Of a stretch of 64,000 nt of DNA, positions 10,513 to 21,917 are shown in pieces. A program made the position numbers and the translations under genes. The notes beneath the pieces were generated by a model that worked only from the letters and a program-made list of their open reading frames with translations, searched no databases and was not told where the DNA came from. Source of the stretch: Alectoria sarmentosa (lineage: Eukaryota > Ascomycota > Lecanoromycetes > Lecanorales > Parmeliaceae); contig WOGZ01000110.1 in the NCBI GenBank assembly GCA_009733775.1, positions 33,745-97,744 of the forward strand, given 5' to 3'. Positions within the stretch are counted from its first letter, which is position 1. The number at the start of each line of letters is the position of its first letter.

Positions 10513-12849
10513 TCAATCATGCACACCCCATTTCCCTACCTCCTCCATTGCTTCCTTTCCACCATCTTTCAGCCTTTCCTCTCCCAACACTCCACTGACA
10601 CAAGCCCAACCATTTCTTCCGCCTCCCCATCTCAGTACCTCTTCTTTATATCTCTCTCCTGCCTCTCTGTCCACCCCACCGTCATCCTTTCCTCCTCTGA
10701 AGACTTCCTTCCATACCTTTCCTGCAATAGCTCGATCAAAAAGGTAGCTATAGTAAGTACCCCCATATTCTACCAGATGTCCAAATAAACCCTGCGGGTT
10801 CGTTCCTGGAGGCTCCCGTACGCTACTGTACTTATCGTACACGTCGAAGAAAGCTTTCGTGCTATCAAAGCCTCCATTCATGTTTAACGGAAGCGAAGAG
10901 TGGTAGGCTTGATCTAGTAAACTATACAAGATCTGAGTTTCCGTTTGGACACCTTGCCCTCGCCCTTGCATCAGCAATGAATTTTCTACCATCTCATACG
11001 GCAAAGGTGCGCCAGTTTCCCAGTGACGTGCAAAAAGCGCAAGTACGGAAGGATCAAAGGCGAAGAACTCCATCAGGACCGAAGGAAGCTCCGCAAAGTC
11101 GGTTGGACAGCGAGTGCCGGAGACGACCTGCAGAGATGTACGGCCAAGAATTGAGTGAATTGCATGGCCCATTTCATGGAAAAGGGTTTTGACTTCCTGA
11201 AAATCAAGTAGCGCGGGGACTAGCGAGTTTGGCGGGTGAGGGAAATCACAGATCAGAGCCAGTACCGGAAGTTGATAGGACTGGCTGTTGTCAGTTGATG
11301 AGGAAACTGCCATGCCATCATTGGCATCTTGTGGAGAATTTGACCCTTCAACGATCTCTGAAGAAGAGATAAGACGTGAGCAACGAAGGGTAAAATGTGT
11401 CGGATTTGGATTCTTGCCAGCACGCGCGAAGAGGTCGCAATATAGGACTGCGACGTGGCCATCAGTCTCGTGGAGGACATCCAGACGACGCACATCAGAG
11501 TTCCATGTTTCTCCGGGACTGGTCCCACGAGGGACAAAGCGAATGCCGTAAAGCCGATTGAAGAGACGTGAGAGCCCTTGCATTACTGTGCCAAGGGAGA
11601 AGTAAGCCGACATGAAATCCGGGCTTCGAGATTTTGGTTTCAAGTCAACGTTCAGACGATGTCGATAGTACACAAGGTCCCACTGCCCAATTCCCGTCGA
11701 AATGCCATCTGCTACTTTCATCTCCCTCATTCTCGCACATTCTTGCACTACGCGCGGGGCATTATCCGCGGAGAGCGATGTGAGAAAAGAATAAACAGCC
11801 TCAGGTGACTTAGCCAGCTTGTCAGACAAATGCATGTGCGCATAGCTCTCATAGCCAGAAAGGTTTGCAATCTCAGCACGGGTGATCATGAGCCTTTCGA
11901 GCAGCTTTGTTTGATTCTTTAAGCACTGCCTTCCTGCAATGTAGATCTCTCTACGTGTTGCTTCGTCCTCCACAGTTCCTAAAGCCGCATATGGCACGTC
12001 CCCGACAATGGGCAACCTTATAGCTTTGCGCCCATCGGACCATCGTGCAAGGGTCAGCGGATCCATACCTTTCAGCTGTCTAATATCAAAGTCGAGGTAC
12101 GACCTCATCGGAGACATGCTGTCCAGAAACTTGTTTCCCAATGTCTTGATTTGGTTTGACAACTCTACAAATCTTCGCCTCTTTTCGGCAGGTAATTCGA
12201 TGGCAGAGTTGGAAAAGTCTCTGAGCAGGATCTGGGCTACCATTTTCTCTTCCTCATTCCACGATCCCGAGGCTTCATGTGTCGAGATAGCCTTCCTGAG
12301 TTGGGCATTTAATCCTGGAGTGGTATTAAGAACGTTCATGTAATCAAAGAGAAATGCATACGCCTGGATGGCGGCTTCTTGATACCGAGTATTTGGATGT
12401 GTGCTGCGTACGAAATCTGCAATATCGAGGACTCGACACAGAGAATCGCTAAGAAGGTCAAGTTGTCTTGGTATGGCTGCATATGCCTCAGTTGAGGCTG
12501 CTGATAAGACGCTCTCCACAATTTTCTGACACTTCTTTTTCGTGACCTGGGCATATTTGAGAAAGCCCGAGGCCTCCGTGAGATATCGGTTCTGGAACAA
12601 ACCAGGTGAAGGTTTTGCTAAGTCGGATACATTTCGGTGAGAGAAGTCCAGCCAGACATTTTGAGAGTCAAATATCTGACGCAAGGTGGTATCCTCAAGG
12701 TTTCTTTCGTGAATGGTGGTAGATGAAAATCGCCTTTGCTTTGGGCCAACAGTGGCGTTTGCTGCCAGAGCAAGTAGGCGGCGAGGTGTGTAGGCAAGAA
12801 GTGTATTTCGAAGGAGTGGCATTGATAGATGACATGGTGACTTGATCAT
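10513..12849 (-). CDS. OCT1: Mitochondrial intermediate peptidase
   Basis: Intronless 778-residue M3-family metallopeptidase of the mitochondrial matrix. It removes an N-terminal octapeptide from precursors already cut by the general processing peptidase. The zinc-binding motif HEMGH is at about residues 558-562, and the third ligand region is DFAELPSVLMEFF downstream. The Arg-rich, Ser-rich N-terminus (MIKSPCHLSMPLLRNTLL, then RRLLALAANATVGPKQRRF) looks like a mitochondrial presequence. The length matches fungal Oct1 (about 770-800). Confidence 0.95.
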   Translation of the reverse strand: MIKSPCHLSMPLLRNTLLAYTPRRLLALAANATVGPKQRRFSSTTIHERNLEDTTLRQIFDSQNVWLDFSHRNVSDLAKPSPGLFQNRYLTEASGFLKYAQVTKKKCQKIVESVLSAASTEAYAAIPRQLDLLSDSLCRVLDIADFVRSTHPNTRYQEAAIQAYAFLFDYMNVLNTTPGLNAQLRKAISTHEASGSWNEEEKMVAQILLRDFSNSAIELPAEKRRRFVELSNQIKTLGNKFLDSMSPMRSYLDFDIRQLKGMDPLTLARWSDGRKAIRLPIVGDVPYAALGTVEDEATRREIYIAGRQCLKNQTKLLERLMITRAEIANLSGYESYAHMHLSDKLAKSPEAVYSFLTSLSADNAPRVVQECARMREMKVADGISTGIGQWDLVYYRHRLNVDLKPKSRSPDFMSAYFSLGTVMQGLSRLFNRLYGIRFVPRGTSPGETWNSDVRRLDVLHETDGHVAVLYCDLFARAGKNPNPTHFTLRCSRLISSSEIVEGSNSPQDANDGMAVSSSTDNSQSYQLPVLALICDFPHPPNSLVPALLDFQEVKTLFHEMGHAIHSILGRTSLQVVSGTRCPTDFAELPSVLMEFFAFDPSVLALFARHWETGAPLPYEMVENSLLMQGRGQGVQTETQILYSLLDQAYHSSLPLNMNGGFDSTKAFFDVYDKYSSVREPPGTNPQGLFGHLVEYGGTYYSYLFDRAIAGKVWKEVFRGGKDDGGVDREAGERYKEEVLRWGGGRNGWACVSGVLGEERLKDGGKEAMEEVGKWGVHD

Positions 12850-13173
12850 GTCCTATTTTCTATACGACGTAAATGCTGGGCCTACTCACGCATCCTCATT
12901 TGAACGACGAGTGACGGCTTCCATTCAGCCCTATCACAGTTTCGTTACCGCTAGAGATAACGCTAAATGAGGCCGATCAGTAAGGTAGGTAGAGCTGTAA
13001 CAGACTGACTAGTGATCAATGGTATTGGCGGGGCAATCCGGGGAAGAAGACCTATGATATTCAAGAAAACGCAACGCGCGTTTCACTCAACTTCGCTCTA
13101 CACCTCGAAACTCACGAGCCTGATAAACACACCCACATTCTTCGATTTTCTGCCTCTAGTCCAGTCTTACATC
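12850..13173. other. Divergent intergenic region
   Basis: 5' flank of OCT1 and of the small plus-strand gene. No distinct motif recognised. Confidence 0.5.
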
Positions 13174-13561
13174 ATGGCCTCCAATTCACAAGACTCCGCT
13201 TTCAATATCCTCGGCTCCTCGAAGCTCAATACCACTGATGGCAAGAATCCTACATCCTCCGCCACCACTTCTACATCAACTCAGCCAGGCGCAGGTAGAG
13301 GTCAGAAGAACAGCGAGGAATACAGACAGGTTCGTACTCATTTTCGACTGATTTTCCCCTATTTAGGACCAAGACCTGAGTCACAAGGCATGTTGTGGGA
13401 GCAACCTGGTCCTTTACTTTTGAGACCGGCTTCGGGTTCTTGAATTTGAAGAAGCAATGCTAATCCCGGATTCTGCGTAGGAGTGCAGCAAGGCCCATGA
13501 CGCATTAGAGAATCGTCTACGTGATGAGGAGAGAGAGAGAAAGTGGAGCGGGAAATGGTGA
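13174..13561 (+). CDS. Small hypothetical protein, two exons (78 aa)
   Basis: Tentative model: exons 13174-13329 and 13481-13561, phase 0. The donor is cag|gttcgt and the acceptor is ctgcgtag. The N-terminal half is Ser/Thr/Asn-rich and low in complexity (ASNSQDSAFNILGSSKLN). The second exon encodes a highly charged, probably helical segment (ECSKAHDALENRLRDEER). I do not recognise a family. An in-frame ATG upstream at about 13012 could lengthen the N-terminus. A weak extra intron near 13557-13611 could extend the C-terminus to about 13740, but no branch site supports it. The gene is divergent from OCT1. Confidence 0.4.
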
Positions 13562-13936
13562 AGTATAAGCGGAAAGGACAAAGCTCCGCCGGGATATGAG
13601 GAAACCGCAGGCAAGAGAAGAGCCGTGATAAGTGGAAGAGGGGACTCGGGCAACTGGCGCACTCTCAAATTGGAAGACAGCGAAGGGCATCTCCTACGAT
13701 GGCTGAGAAATGCTTGAGCGAGCATCTGTGCCAATATGACGAAAACGAGTTACGAGACACATGATTTCTTGTTCCCTATTGTGTTTCTAACGACGTTTGC
13801 AAGCTTATCCAAGTGTCAAGCCGTTTGTCTAGACCCAGAGAAGTGTCCCGTAAAACCAGCTTGAAAGCCTGATCTGAGGTGCAGCCCGCTTCGGGACATG
13901 CAAGCCCAAGACAGCCTCAATCACACACGCTTCTGA
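13562..13936. other. Intergenic region with a possible 3' exon
   Basis: Contains an open stretch (about 13612-13764, plus strand) that could be a third exon of the preceding small gene. Otherwise nothing recognisable. Confidence 0.3.
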
Positions 13937-16207
13937 TCATATTCCTTGTATACCTTTGGCGTAGACCTCATAAGGCGCACCTTGTCCCAGAGCGTGTTTC
14001 GCATCAAAACCGAGGAGGGAGAGACCATGCAGGTAACTTGCGTTTGTCCATCCAAACCTACACTCTTGGGTCAGCATTGGTGTATCCATATATCTCGGAA
14101 GGACCAGCACGACTCACCCTTCCTCTGGAGCATACTTGAAGTTCAGTCCTTGATTACCATACTCTGCCCCCACCCTATGGGGGCTCTCGAGCTGCGTGAC
14201 GTCGTATTTCTCTACTACAGTACCATTGTAATCCACAAAAACCCTAGTGATCATGTGAAGCCAGCGGTAGGCCAGTCTCTCCGCCTCCTCCTGATAACCA
14301 TATTTCTTCAAGCCATCCCAAGCCAGGATTTGATGAGGAGCCCAGCCATTAGGATAGTCCCATTGCTTCTGAGGATTTGCTGCATTGACTGGGCCACGAG
14401 AGTTCTCCGTATTCGAAGACAGGCCGCCAATACATTCGAATTTCGGAAGGCCTTTCTCAACAAGTAGGGCCGCTTGATGCTGACTAGCTACCCCAGACCA
14501 AAGAGCCCAGAGGCTTGTCACCGTCTCATACTCAGTTTGCTTCTTAGTCGCCGAGTTGTAGTCAAAGTAGAGGCCCTTCTCTTCATTCCACAAATACATA
14601 TCAATTGACCCTTTTCTCCTTTTCGCAGCGCAGTCCCAGACCGCCGACGACTCGAAATGGTCCACCGCCTGACCAGGAGCACAAAAATCAGCAGGTACTT
14701 GGAGACCGTCCTCGAAGATGGTCCGAATCGCCTCGGCGATATCAGTTTCGTACCGAAAAAGCAGACAATTCAAATCTATCGTTGCTAGGTCTGCGCAGAC
14801 TCCCACAAATCGATTCGACGTATCGTGGCCACTCTCCCTGAGTGCTCTGTCATGGAGGAAAAATTCGTCAAGCTCAGGATCTTGGATTCTGCCATTAGTG
14901 TATGCCTGTCCAATGTCTGTCATCGTCATGTTGTGCTTCTTGGCGTAAGGTTCCAATATGTGGTCAAACCCCGTTGATTCAACTTCTGGAGGGATACCAA
15001 TCCCGATTGGCCGGTATCTGGTGAGTCCAGTGTCTTCGTCGTATCTGGGTGCCGTCATCCAGTAACTGTAATACTCTTTCATTGCGGCGAGGATTGCCAG
15101 CTTGAGAAGATCCTTGGATCCAGGCTCTTGTATAGTAGCTCTGTAATTTTTCAAAGCTAGATCCGTGAGGAAAGGGGGCTGTGCTCTGCCAAGGTAGTAC
15201 GACCGGTTTGCATTGAGTATTTTGCCATAGTGTTTGATCTCGAAAATGAAATGTCGGAGAATCGACTCGACAACATGTGGATGCGTATCTATCATTGCCG
15301 TAGCACAAAAACAACTGTCCCAGTTGTAAAGCTCATTGAATCGTCCTCCAGGTACAATGAATGGGAGTCCTATGAGTTCTTTGCGTCGGTTCGAATCGTT
15401 CTCCACCATCTCAAGCGCCAGAATGCCAGGTTTATCGTTCAAGCTTCTGATGAACTCAGCCGTGATGTCGCCTTCTGGAAGCCATTGCACGTCCAACTTC
15501 ATGTCTGGCATTTCTTGCGCAAGCTTCGAATAGTAAGCGTGCTGTAGTGGTGCGCCATGCGGTACGTATATTCTTGGGCGGGACTCTATAGTCTTGCAGG
15601 TCTTGGGATCTCTTGCTGCAACGGCGATGCCAGAGCTATCGATGTTCCTTTTCAGCTTGTCCCACCAGCTGGTTTCAATCAATCGCTGGAGACGGTCGAC
15701 TGGATCCTCTGTGACTCTTCCCAGGTCGACTTCTAAGTACTCCTTCCCTTTCTTCTGCGCCAGGAACAGCTCTTGCAGGAGATTTGCCAGATAATACGTA
15801 CCTTTGATCTCAATCGCTTGAGTTCCATCGTGCTTCAGAGGTTTTAAAAAAAAAGACTTCGTGTGAGGAACAAGATTAGTCTCATTCCGATCTGCTGCAC
15901 CTTGGAAGCGCGAGACACACCTTAGGTCCGCAATCATCGACCGTTATCAATCCGTCCCCATTCGTATCTTCTCTCCGTAAGAGTTCTTCCATTGCAGTAT
16001 TCACCGCTATCGCTGACTTTCCTTCCGTGCTAATGACTAAATCTGTAGGTACTTCGGATTTATCAGTGGCTCCGCCATGATGGTTTTCAATGAAGAAGGG
16101 GTGATACCGTAGATGCCAGTCCTACTCTGTTGCTGCAAAGGCGTCTCTCCTTTTTCAAGAGCCACAGCACCGTTTGACTTTAGTTCACACGCACGGTGAG
16201 TAAACAT
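13937..16207 (-). CDS. NTH1: Neutral trehalase-like protein (GH37)
   Basis: Predicted exons, 5' to 3': 16207-16108, 16042-15921, 15856-14118 and 14057-13937, giving 693 residues. The enzyme hydrolyses trehalose to two glucoses in the cytosol. An EF-hand-like loop (DTNGDGLITVDD, residues 59-70) precedes the catalytic domain, as in Ca2+-dependent neutral trehalases. The signature PGGRFNELYNWDSCF is at about 243-257, the second signature QWDYPNGWAP is present, and ESGHD carries a presumed catalytic Asp. The last exon restores FGWTNASYLHGLSLL. Oddities: the final Tyr of signature 1 is Cys, and no RRxS-type PKA site is visible in the short N-terminus, unlike classical Nth1. It may be a divergent paralogue rather than the main enzyme. 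Confidence 0.85.
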
Positions 16208-17291
16208 TTCATCGGTCGTATAATGATGAAGGAAGCTGAAAGCATACGGTGTAGCGCGAGAGCATACCCCGAGACAAGCAGAGAAAGCATGTATAGAAAC
16301 TCAACTCAAAGACCCGTGTCATGAGCAGGCGGGTACGCAGACGCACAAAGGAGAAAATGGATCAAATTGCTGCACAAATCAGAGGAATAGACATGAAATA
16401 TCGCCATACATTGCTCGAATTGTGCTGTATGGTGCTTCCAGGCCTTGTCTCCGAATCAGCTGCTAGGTGCATATCCTGAGTACTGCCAGCATTCTCAGGA
16501 TTAAGATCTGCCAATGCCATCGTAACGGCCGCAATTTGTTTCGTCTTCTCATATGATCAGAACCTGCAAATGTGTAAAGAGGCAGAAAGCGTCCTTGGGG
16601 AAGAAGTAGAAGTTTTGCTATAAATTCGAGCAAAGGCATTTGAAGTCATTTATCCAACGTCATATGTGAATACAGTAGGATGAAGGGTAGGATAAATTAG
16701 AGAAGCTGATAGCCAGATTGAGATCAATCAATTATCCGAATATGTCCAAGTGTTGGATCAGTAGAGGAAATGGCTCGAGGGTAAAGTACCCATCGGAGGA
16801 AAGGTTCGATAACATTCAGAGCGCCCAGAGATATCATGGGAGCTGGTAGTCATCAGCTCCATCCGACAATGCAGCAGACCAATTGACGTTGTGAAAGTAA
16901 GTATGGGCGACTCTCTACTACTCTTGTGTGAGATGGAGATGGACATGTAAAGTACTATCTACCGGAAATGCCTCAAGGGTTCAAGGATACCGTGAAATCG
17001 TTGCATGAAAACACTTATACCAGACTTATGGGACCTTCTCTCTGACCTTCCTACTTCGGTTGGCATATATACAAAACAACTGCGACGAGATTGATTGTTC
17101 ATGGACAATACAATAAGATAAGTTAGCTAATCAGGAAGCGTGCCTCAATGGCAATACCGGCCATGTCCTGCTCCATACTCCAAACAAAGCGTTGCTGTTT
17201 CACTGCGTTCAACGGCTTCCGGATTCCATCGCTGTTGCAATCACAACGGCTCCTAGTGCTCTGCTATTCTTGAATTGGCTTGCCTCCCCAT
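16208..17291. other. Intergenic region, trehalase 5' flank and SRC1 3' flank
   Basis: About 1.1 kb of normal composition with only short, unconvincing frames. No RNA gene or repeat recognised. Confidence 0.5.
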
Positions 17292-19498
17292 TTAGTAGAC
17301 AGGTCTACCCTCATCCCACTTCCTCTTCTCAACCGTCTCCCGTCCTTCTTCCATCCCCATGGGACTCGCCTTATCATTAGGCGTCCCCTCAACTATAGGC
17401 CCAAAGCTCACCCTCTTCTTCGCTCCGCTACTCCATGCACCATCTTCAAGTAGGCCCACACTGCCAATCCATTCCCACACCCTTGACACGTCCCCGGCCC
17501 GGCCTTCTCGGACGCTCGCCCTTACGTTCGCGTTCCTCTCCACCACTGCTCGCACTCGTTTCCACATACTCTCGCGCCTCTGGTCGCTGAATTCATCCCG
17601 GAGAACGTCATCACGCAGCTGCCCTACACTGATCCAGCTTTCTGCAACATCTCCCCTGGCGTGCAAAGCCGCCTGCGTCGCGAGACGGTCGAGAGTAGTA
17701 GCGACCAGAGAGGGAACACGAGCTGCGTCGCGACCGGACGTGAGAATCAGCGAGTAGATGTAGAGGAGGGTGGTGCCGAAAAGGGTTACGATGGAAAGAG
17801 AGAGTCGATGTCTTGCCAGCGTGAGTCGCGCGGATCTTTTGACGGCGCAGGAGAGGGGGAGGTGAGTGAGGGAGGTGCTGCTGAGGTGGAGGTGTGTTCT
17901 GCGGGTAGGATGAGGTATCTGGTTAGTCGTTTGGTCAGATGTTGGTGGAATTCGTTTTCATGAGCACGAAAGTGAGGCGAGATGCATCGGCAAATGCAGA
18001 GGAAAAAGACTTACCCATCAGAGGAGGAAATCACCTCTTCTCGGCCAACGATCTCCCCTATGGCACCCTTCCACAAATCTTCGAACTCTGCCGTGTCCAT
18101 ACCTCGTCTCCTCTTCTTGCCCACTTCTTTCTTCAAATCTTCTTCGTCGATCTCCGCAGATACATCTTTACCATTGCTGTCCTTCAAAGTCCCACATTCG
18201 GCCTGCGCTTTTCGCTCCCTCAACTTTTCGACAGCTCTGTCGGCAACAACCTTTACTCGTCGGACTTTCTCGCCATCCGGCTCACAAGATGGCGGCAGTG
18301 GTACTAGTCCGCTTAAAGACAGTGGATGTGGCTGTAGAACGAAGTCGTGTTCACATTGGGTCTCCATTCCTTGAAAGCAGGTAGCGTGCTGAGGGCAAGG
18401 CTCACATGTCGGTTGCAGCGCCCCAGCCCATTCAGGTATTTGAACATTCGACAAAGCGTTGGAAGGCCTACCAATACCGCAATAGCCAATGGCAAGCTTT
18501 TCCTGACGCCACCATGTAGCATACCCTCCAAGTAAAGCTGTGAGGACTACCCACGGCGCAGACTTAGGGACTGTGCGAGATTTTTTTGAGCGTTTCTTCT
18601 TCCGAGGTAGGAAGATGTCCAGTTCGCCATTTGCCGCACGTTCTCTGACCAACTCTAGCTGTTCTTCAGCCGTGAACTCCTCACCAGCCTCGATCCCATC
18701 GTTTGGCTCGTCTTCGCTAGCGGACTGCTTCAGCTTGGATACAGGAACTTCGAAAGTCTTGGAAGTCGGGACAACTATTCCATCCTGCTGCTTTGATGAA
18801 GACGAAGCTCCCTCAGTCCTCCGCCTGCCTGAAGAGCTCTTTCTTTTATCACTGCTTGTACCACCACTCTTCCGTCTGTTTCCCCCTGATGTTAAAGGAG
18901 AGCTACCGCTCTGGAAAGGGTTCTCATCGCTGAAAACACCACCTCTAATTGGTGGTCGAATTGGTATATCTTCTGGTCCTTCGACCTTCGCCTTGGGTGT
19001 TGCCTCGCCCTTGCGGCTTTTCCGTACAGACGGATGTTTTGGTTCCGACTCTGGTTCCGTGTCTGATTGCCGGGCGTGCTTACTGGAGCTTCTTCGACTG
19101 ACTGGTACTTTGGTGGTAGCGGACGACTCTGATATGTTTGGCTTTACGAACTGGCGTGTACTCTTGCGTGGCTTCCTTTGTCGTGGAGTATCGGGCACTG
19201 GTGGAGGTAGCATCGAGCCGGCATCATCGTCAACGTCACCGTCCACAGTCCCTTCTTGACTCCTCTGCATGTCTGTAATGCCCCTACTCGTGCGCCTCAC
19301 TCTGTCTCGAGCAGCTAATATCTTGCGCGCCTTGGGCTTGAGCTCTTGAGTGAAGATATCGACGAGTTGTGGCTTCTTGGCTGAAGCTGGGTAGGCAATG
19401 TCGTGTGACATCAGAATGTTTCGTAAGCGTGGCATAGTGAGAGATGCAGGGTCGAAGGAAGGTGATAGATACGCAAGGTCATCCTCTGCTGAAGCCAT
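17292..19498 (-). CDS. SRC1: Inner nuclear membrane protein Src1/Heh1 (LEM/HeH and MSC domains)
   Basis: Predicted exons 19498-18015 and 17898-17292, giving 696 residues. The intron has a GTAAGT donor and an ACTAACC branch just upstream of the acceptor. The N-terminal HeH/LEM-like domain (about residues 1-60; TMPRLRNILMSHDIAYPASA) is followed by a basic and Ser-rich linker. A first membrane segment (WVVLTALLGGYATWW) lies at about residue 318. Then come the Cys-rich luminal part with repeated Cys pairs, the conserved FEDLWKGAIGEIVGREEV, a second membrane segment (SLSIVTLFGTTLLYIYSLIL) and the C-terminal winged-helix-like MSC end. The family tethers chromatin, telomeres and rDNA to the nuclear envelope. 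Confidence 0.9.
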
Positions 19499-20172
19499 TG
19501 TTGTTCTTTGCTAGGGTAAAGTGTTGCCTTTCTATCACATCACTTTATGCAGTTCGTTAGAGGTTAATGAGGAGTGTGTGATTTTACAGAGAGGAATCTG
19601 AGAGTTGAGATCACAGCTACTAAATAGCAGCACTATTGACCTAGGGTAGATTTAACATTTTTATGAAAGCGCGACTTTACTGTGTTTGTCTGTATTCAGA
19701 GGCAGCCGCGAAAGGATGATAGTTTAAAGTTTGAGACATTCTTTCAGCCACATTTGCCACGGTGGCGTAGAGACCAGCATTGTTGGAAAGCTTGCTTTCT
19801 TCATATTCAAAAGTTATGCAAGAAAAGTGTCTATATGCTGAAAATAGGTTCCACCAATCAGACCTTCAAATTTCACGATGTTCAAGCTAAAACTCACCTT
19901 ATTTCTTCATTTTCTATCTAAACGCGGGTACGTCCCAAACAGGTTACCCCATAAGGCTGAACCTCGAACATCAACTTCTTACATTCTATTCTTTCTTATT
20001 CCCTTCGTGTCACATATTATATGATTAAAACATGAATAAATAAAGTCATAGATTCGAATACGTGCTTTCGAATGATGTTGTTTTCATGAAATTTGATGAG
20101 GTGGATCAGAACTTTTTAAAACCTTCTGAGTGCTCCCAGCCTCTGACAGGCTGTTTTTTCTGAACCCTTCTA
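19499..20172. other. Intergenic region upstream of SRC1
   Basis: SRC1 5' flank. A plus-strand frame at 19682-19921 has no recognisable features and is probably chance. Composition drifts to AT-rich towards the hairpin at 20173. Confidence 0.4.
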
Positions 20173-20320
20173 CCCTCCGAAGTTCTCCGAGGGCTTCTGC
20201 CGAAGGGGCTGTCCTCACAAACTCGAAGTCCCATATATCACACATTATCTATCACATATCATGACTTCGAGCTTGCGAGGACAGCCCCTTCGGCAGAAGC
20301 CCTCGGAGAACTTCGGAGGG
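20173..20320. repeat. Near-perfect 58-bp inverted repeat (hairpin)
   Basis: Arms 20173-20230 and 20263-20320 are reverse complements over 58 positions with only two mismatches, separated by a 32-nt AT-rich loop. Weaker complementarity continues outward on both sides. The arms are GC-rich (ctccgagggcttctgccgaa) while the surroundings are AT-rich. It may be a fold-back/MITE-type element or a long-hairpin RNA locus. No clear target-site duplication was found. Confidence 0.85.
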
Positions 20321-20340
20321 AAAAGGGGGGTTCCGAGGGT

Positions 20341-20755
20341 CTCCCCCGAATATAAAATAAAACAACTACGTTCATAAATTTATTTATTTATTATCAAACA
20401 AAATAAAATAACTTATTTATAATAATATAAAATAAGAATAAAAACATTTATATATATTATAACTATTATTATTTAATTGTTAATTTATACAATTCAATTC
20501 AATTTAACGTATTAAAAAAAGTTATTTTTCTTATTAATTTTTATTACTTTTTATTAATTTTTATTATTTCTTTTTTGTATAATTAATATATTTAATAATA
20601 TATATATACATTATATTATATAAGAAAAATAAAAATAAAATTGTTAATTTAAATATATAAAATTATTTTCTTATTATTTTATTAAAAATTAATATAAAAT
20701 TTATAATCAACTTAACTTTTTTAATTGTTATTAAATTAATTTTAAAGTTAATTAT
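20341..20755. repeat. AT-only block A
   Basis: Almost pure A/T sequence. Unlike the island at 1-2480 it retains practically no CpG (I see two in about 400 bases). No coding frame. Confidence 0.75.
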
Positions 20756-21010
20756 TGTCAAGAGAATCGCCATGTTGCCATGTTGCCAAGCTCATTGTAC
20801 CTGCCTAACAGACGATACCTTGCCAAGTTCATGGCTTGACAAGAAGTTGATAGATAGCCAATTCTCATAGAAGAATCGATCAACTTACAACCACCCAAAA
20901 TATGACCTTTCTGATGTACCACATTGCCGACATCATTGTGTCGCCAACCATGAGCATATCGCCTACCATGAGCTTGGCAAGCACCCCATAGCCAATCAAT
21001 CGTATTTCCA
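20756..21010. other. GC-normal islet with inverted ends between two AT-only blocks
   Basis: About 250 bases of normal composition. Near the left end is ttgccaagctcat and near the right end its exact reverse complement, atgagcttggcaa. There are also short repeats of gccatgtt and accatgagc. It looks like a small palindromic-ended element or the unmutated core of a repeat. No protein recognised. Confidence 0.5.
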
Positions 21011-21480
21011 ACAATTATATTTTATATAATTTATAATTTATATAATATTTACTAAATTAATATTATAAAAAATAATGAAATTAATTATTAATTAAAAATA
21101 ATAAAAATATATAATTTATTTAATAATAAATAAAAATAAATAAAACAAAAATATAAAATAAAAATATTAAATATAAATATTAAATATAAATATGAATAAT
21201 AAATATGAATATTAAATAAAAATATTATATATAAATATTAAATAAAAATAAAAATATAATAAATAAATAAATTTAATATTAAAGATATAAAATTAATTTA
21301 TATTAAATATTAAATATTTAAATTTAAATTTGTTTAAAGTTAAATTTATTAAATTATTAAATTATTCTTAATTAAAAATGACAATATTAATTAATATTAT
21401 ATCTTTAATGTTAAATTTATTTGTTAATTAAATTTACTATAAAGAAGTTTGTATATTGATTAGATAAAATAACGTAATTT
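21011..21480. repeat. AT-only block B
   Basis: Same composition as block A: long runs of taaatat/aaataaaa with almost no G or C. No coding potential. Confidence 0.75.
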
Positions 21481-21679
21481 ATTATTATTAATTTCATGTA
21501 AAGATCTTTCAAGCTTTTCACTACTGGGTAGCCCGCGCCCCCAGCACATATTATTTTTGATGCTTTCTTCATGCTTATAAGCTTGAAAGAAAATAAATAA
21601 ATAATCATCAAATTCCTGATCACCCTTTTCCAGCATTTGCTTCAATTCATCCACTCAAACAAGTTGAAACTGAGTCTTC

Positions 21680-21917
21680 TTAAAGACAGACCTTCGGAGA
21701 GATGATGACTCTGCTGTGCCGATTTCCTAGGACAAATGTTCGAGTAACAAGCCCAAATGTTGATGCACGGCCTCTTGATCTCCTCATGGGGAGCACTGCA
21801 GGGATCTCTTCCATCAAAGGGTTGAATTCCACGACATATCCGCGGGACTCAGCACAACATTGCCGGATGATGTCAGCATGGGCAATTGTAATTTCAGTGG
21901 TGGTCTCGCGAACACTT
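21680..21917 (-). other. Unidentified minus-strand open frame next to the AT-only blocks
   Basis: A frame of normal composition reads RETTTEITIAHADIIRQCC, followed by AESRGYVVEFNPLMEEIP and a basic stretch, ending at a TAA. The next minus-strand frame downstream (21460-21654) begins MDELKQMLEKGDQEFDDYLF. They could be remnants of one gene or of a repeat's coding region. I do not recognise either. Confidence 0.25.

Noticed and set aside
14114..15937. Trehalase as a single 607-residue exon
   Set aside because: It lacks the EF-hand exon and the FGWTNASYLHG ending, both present in flanking sequence with good splice sites.
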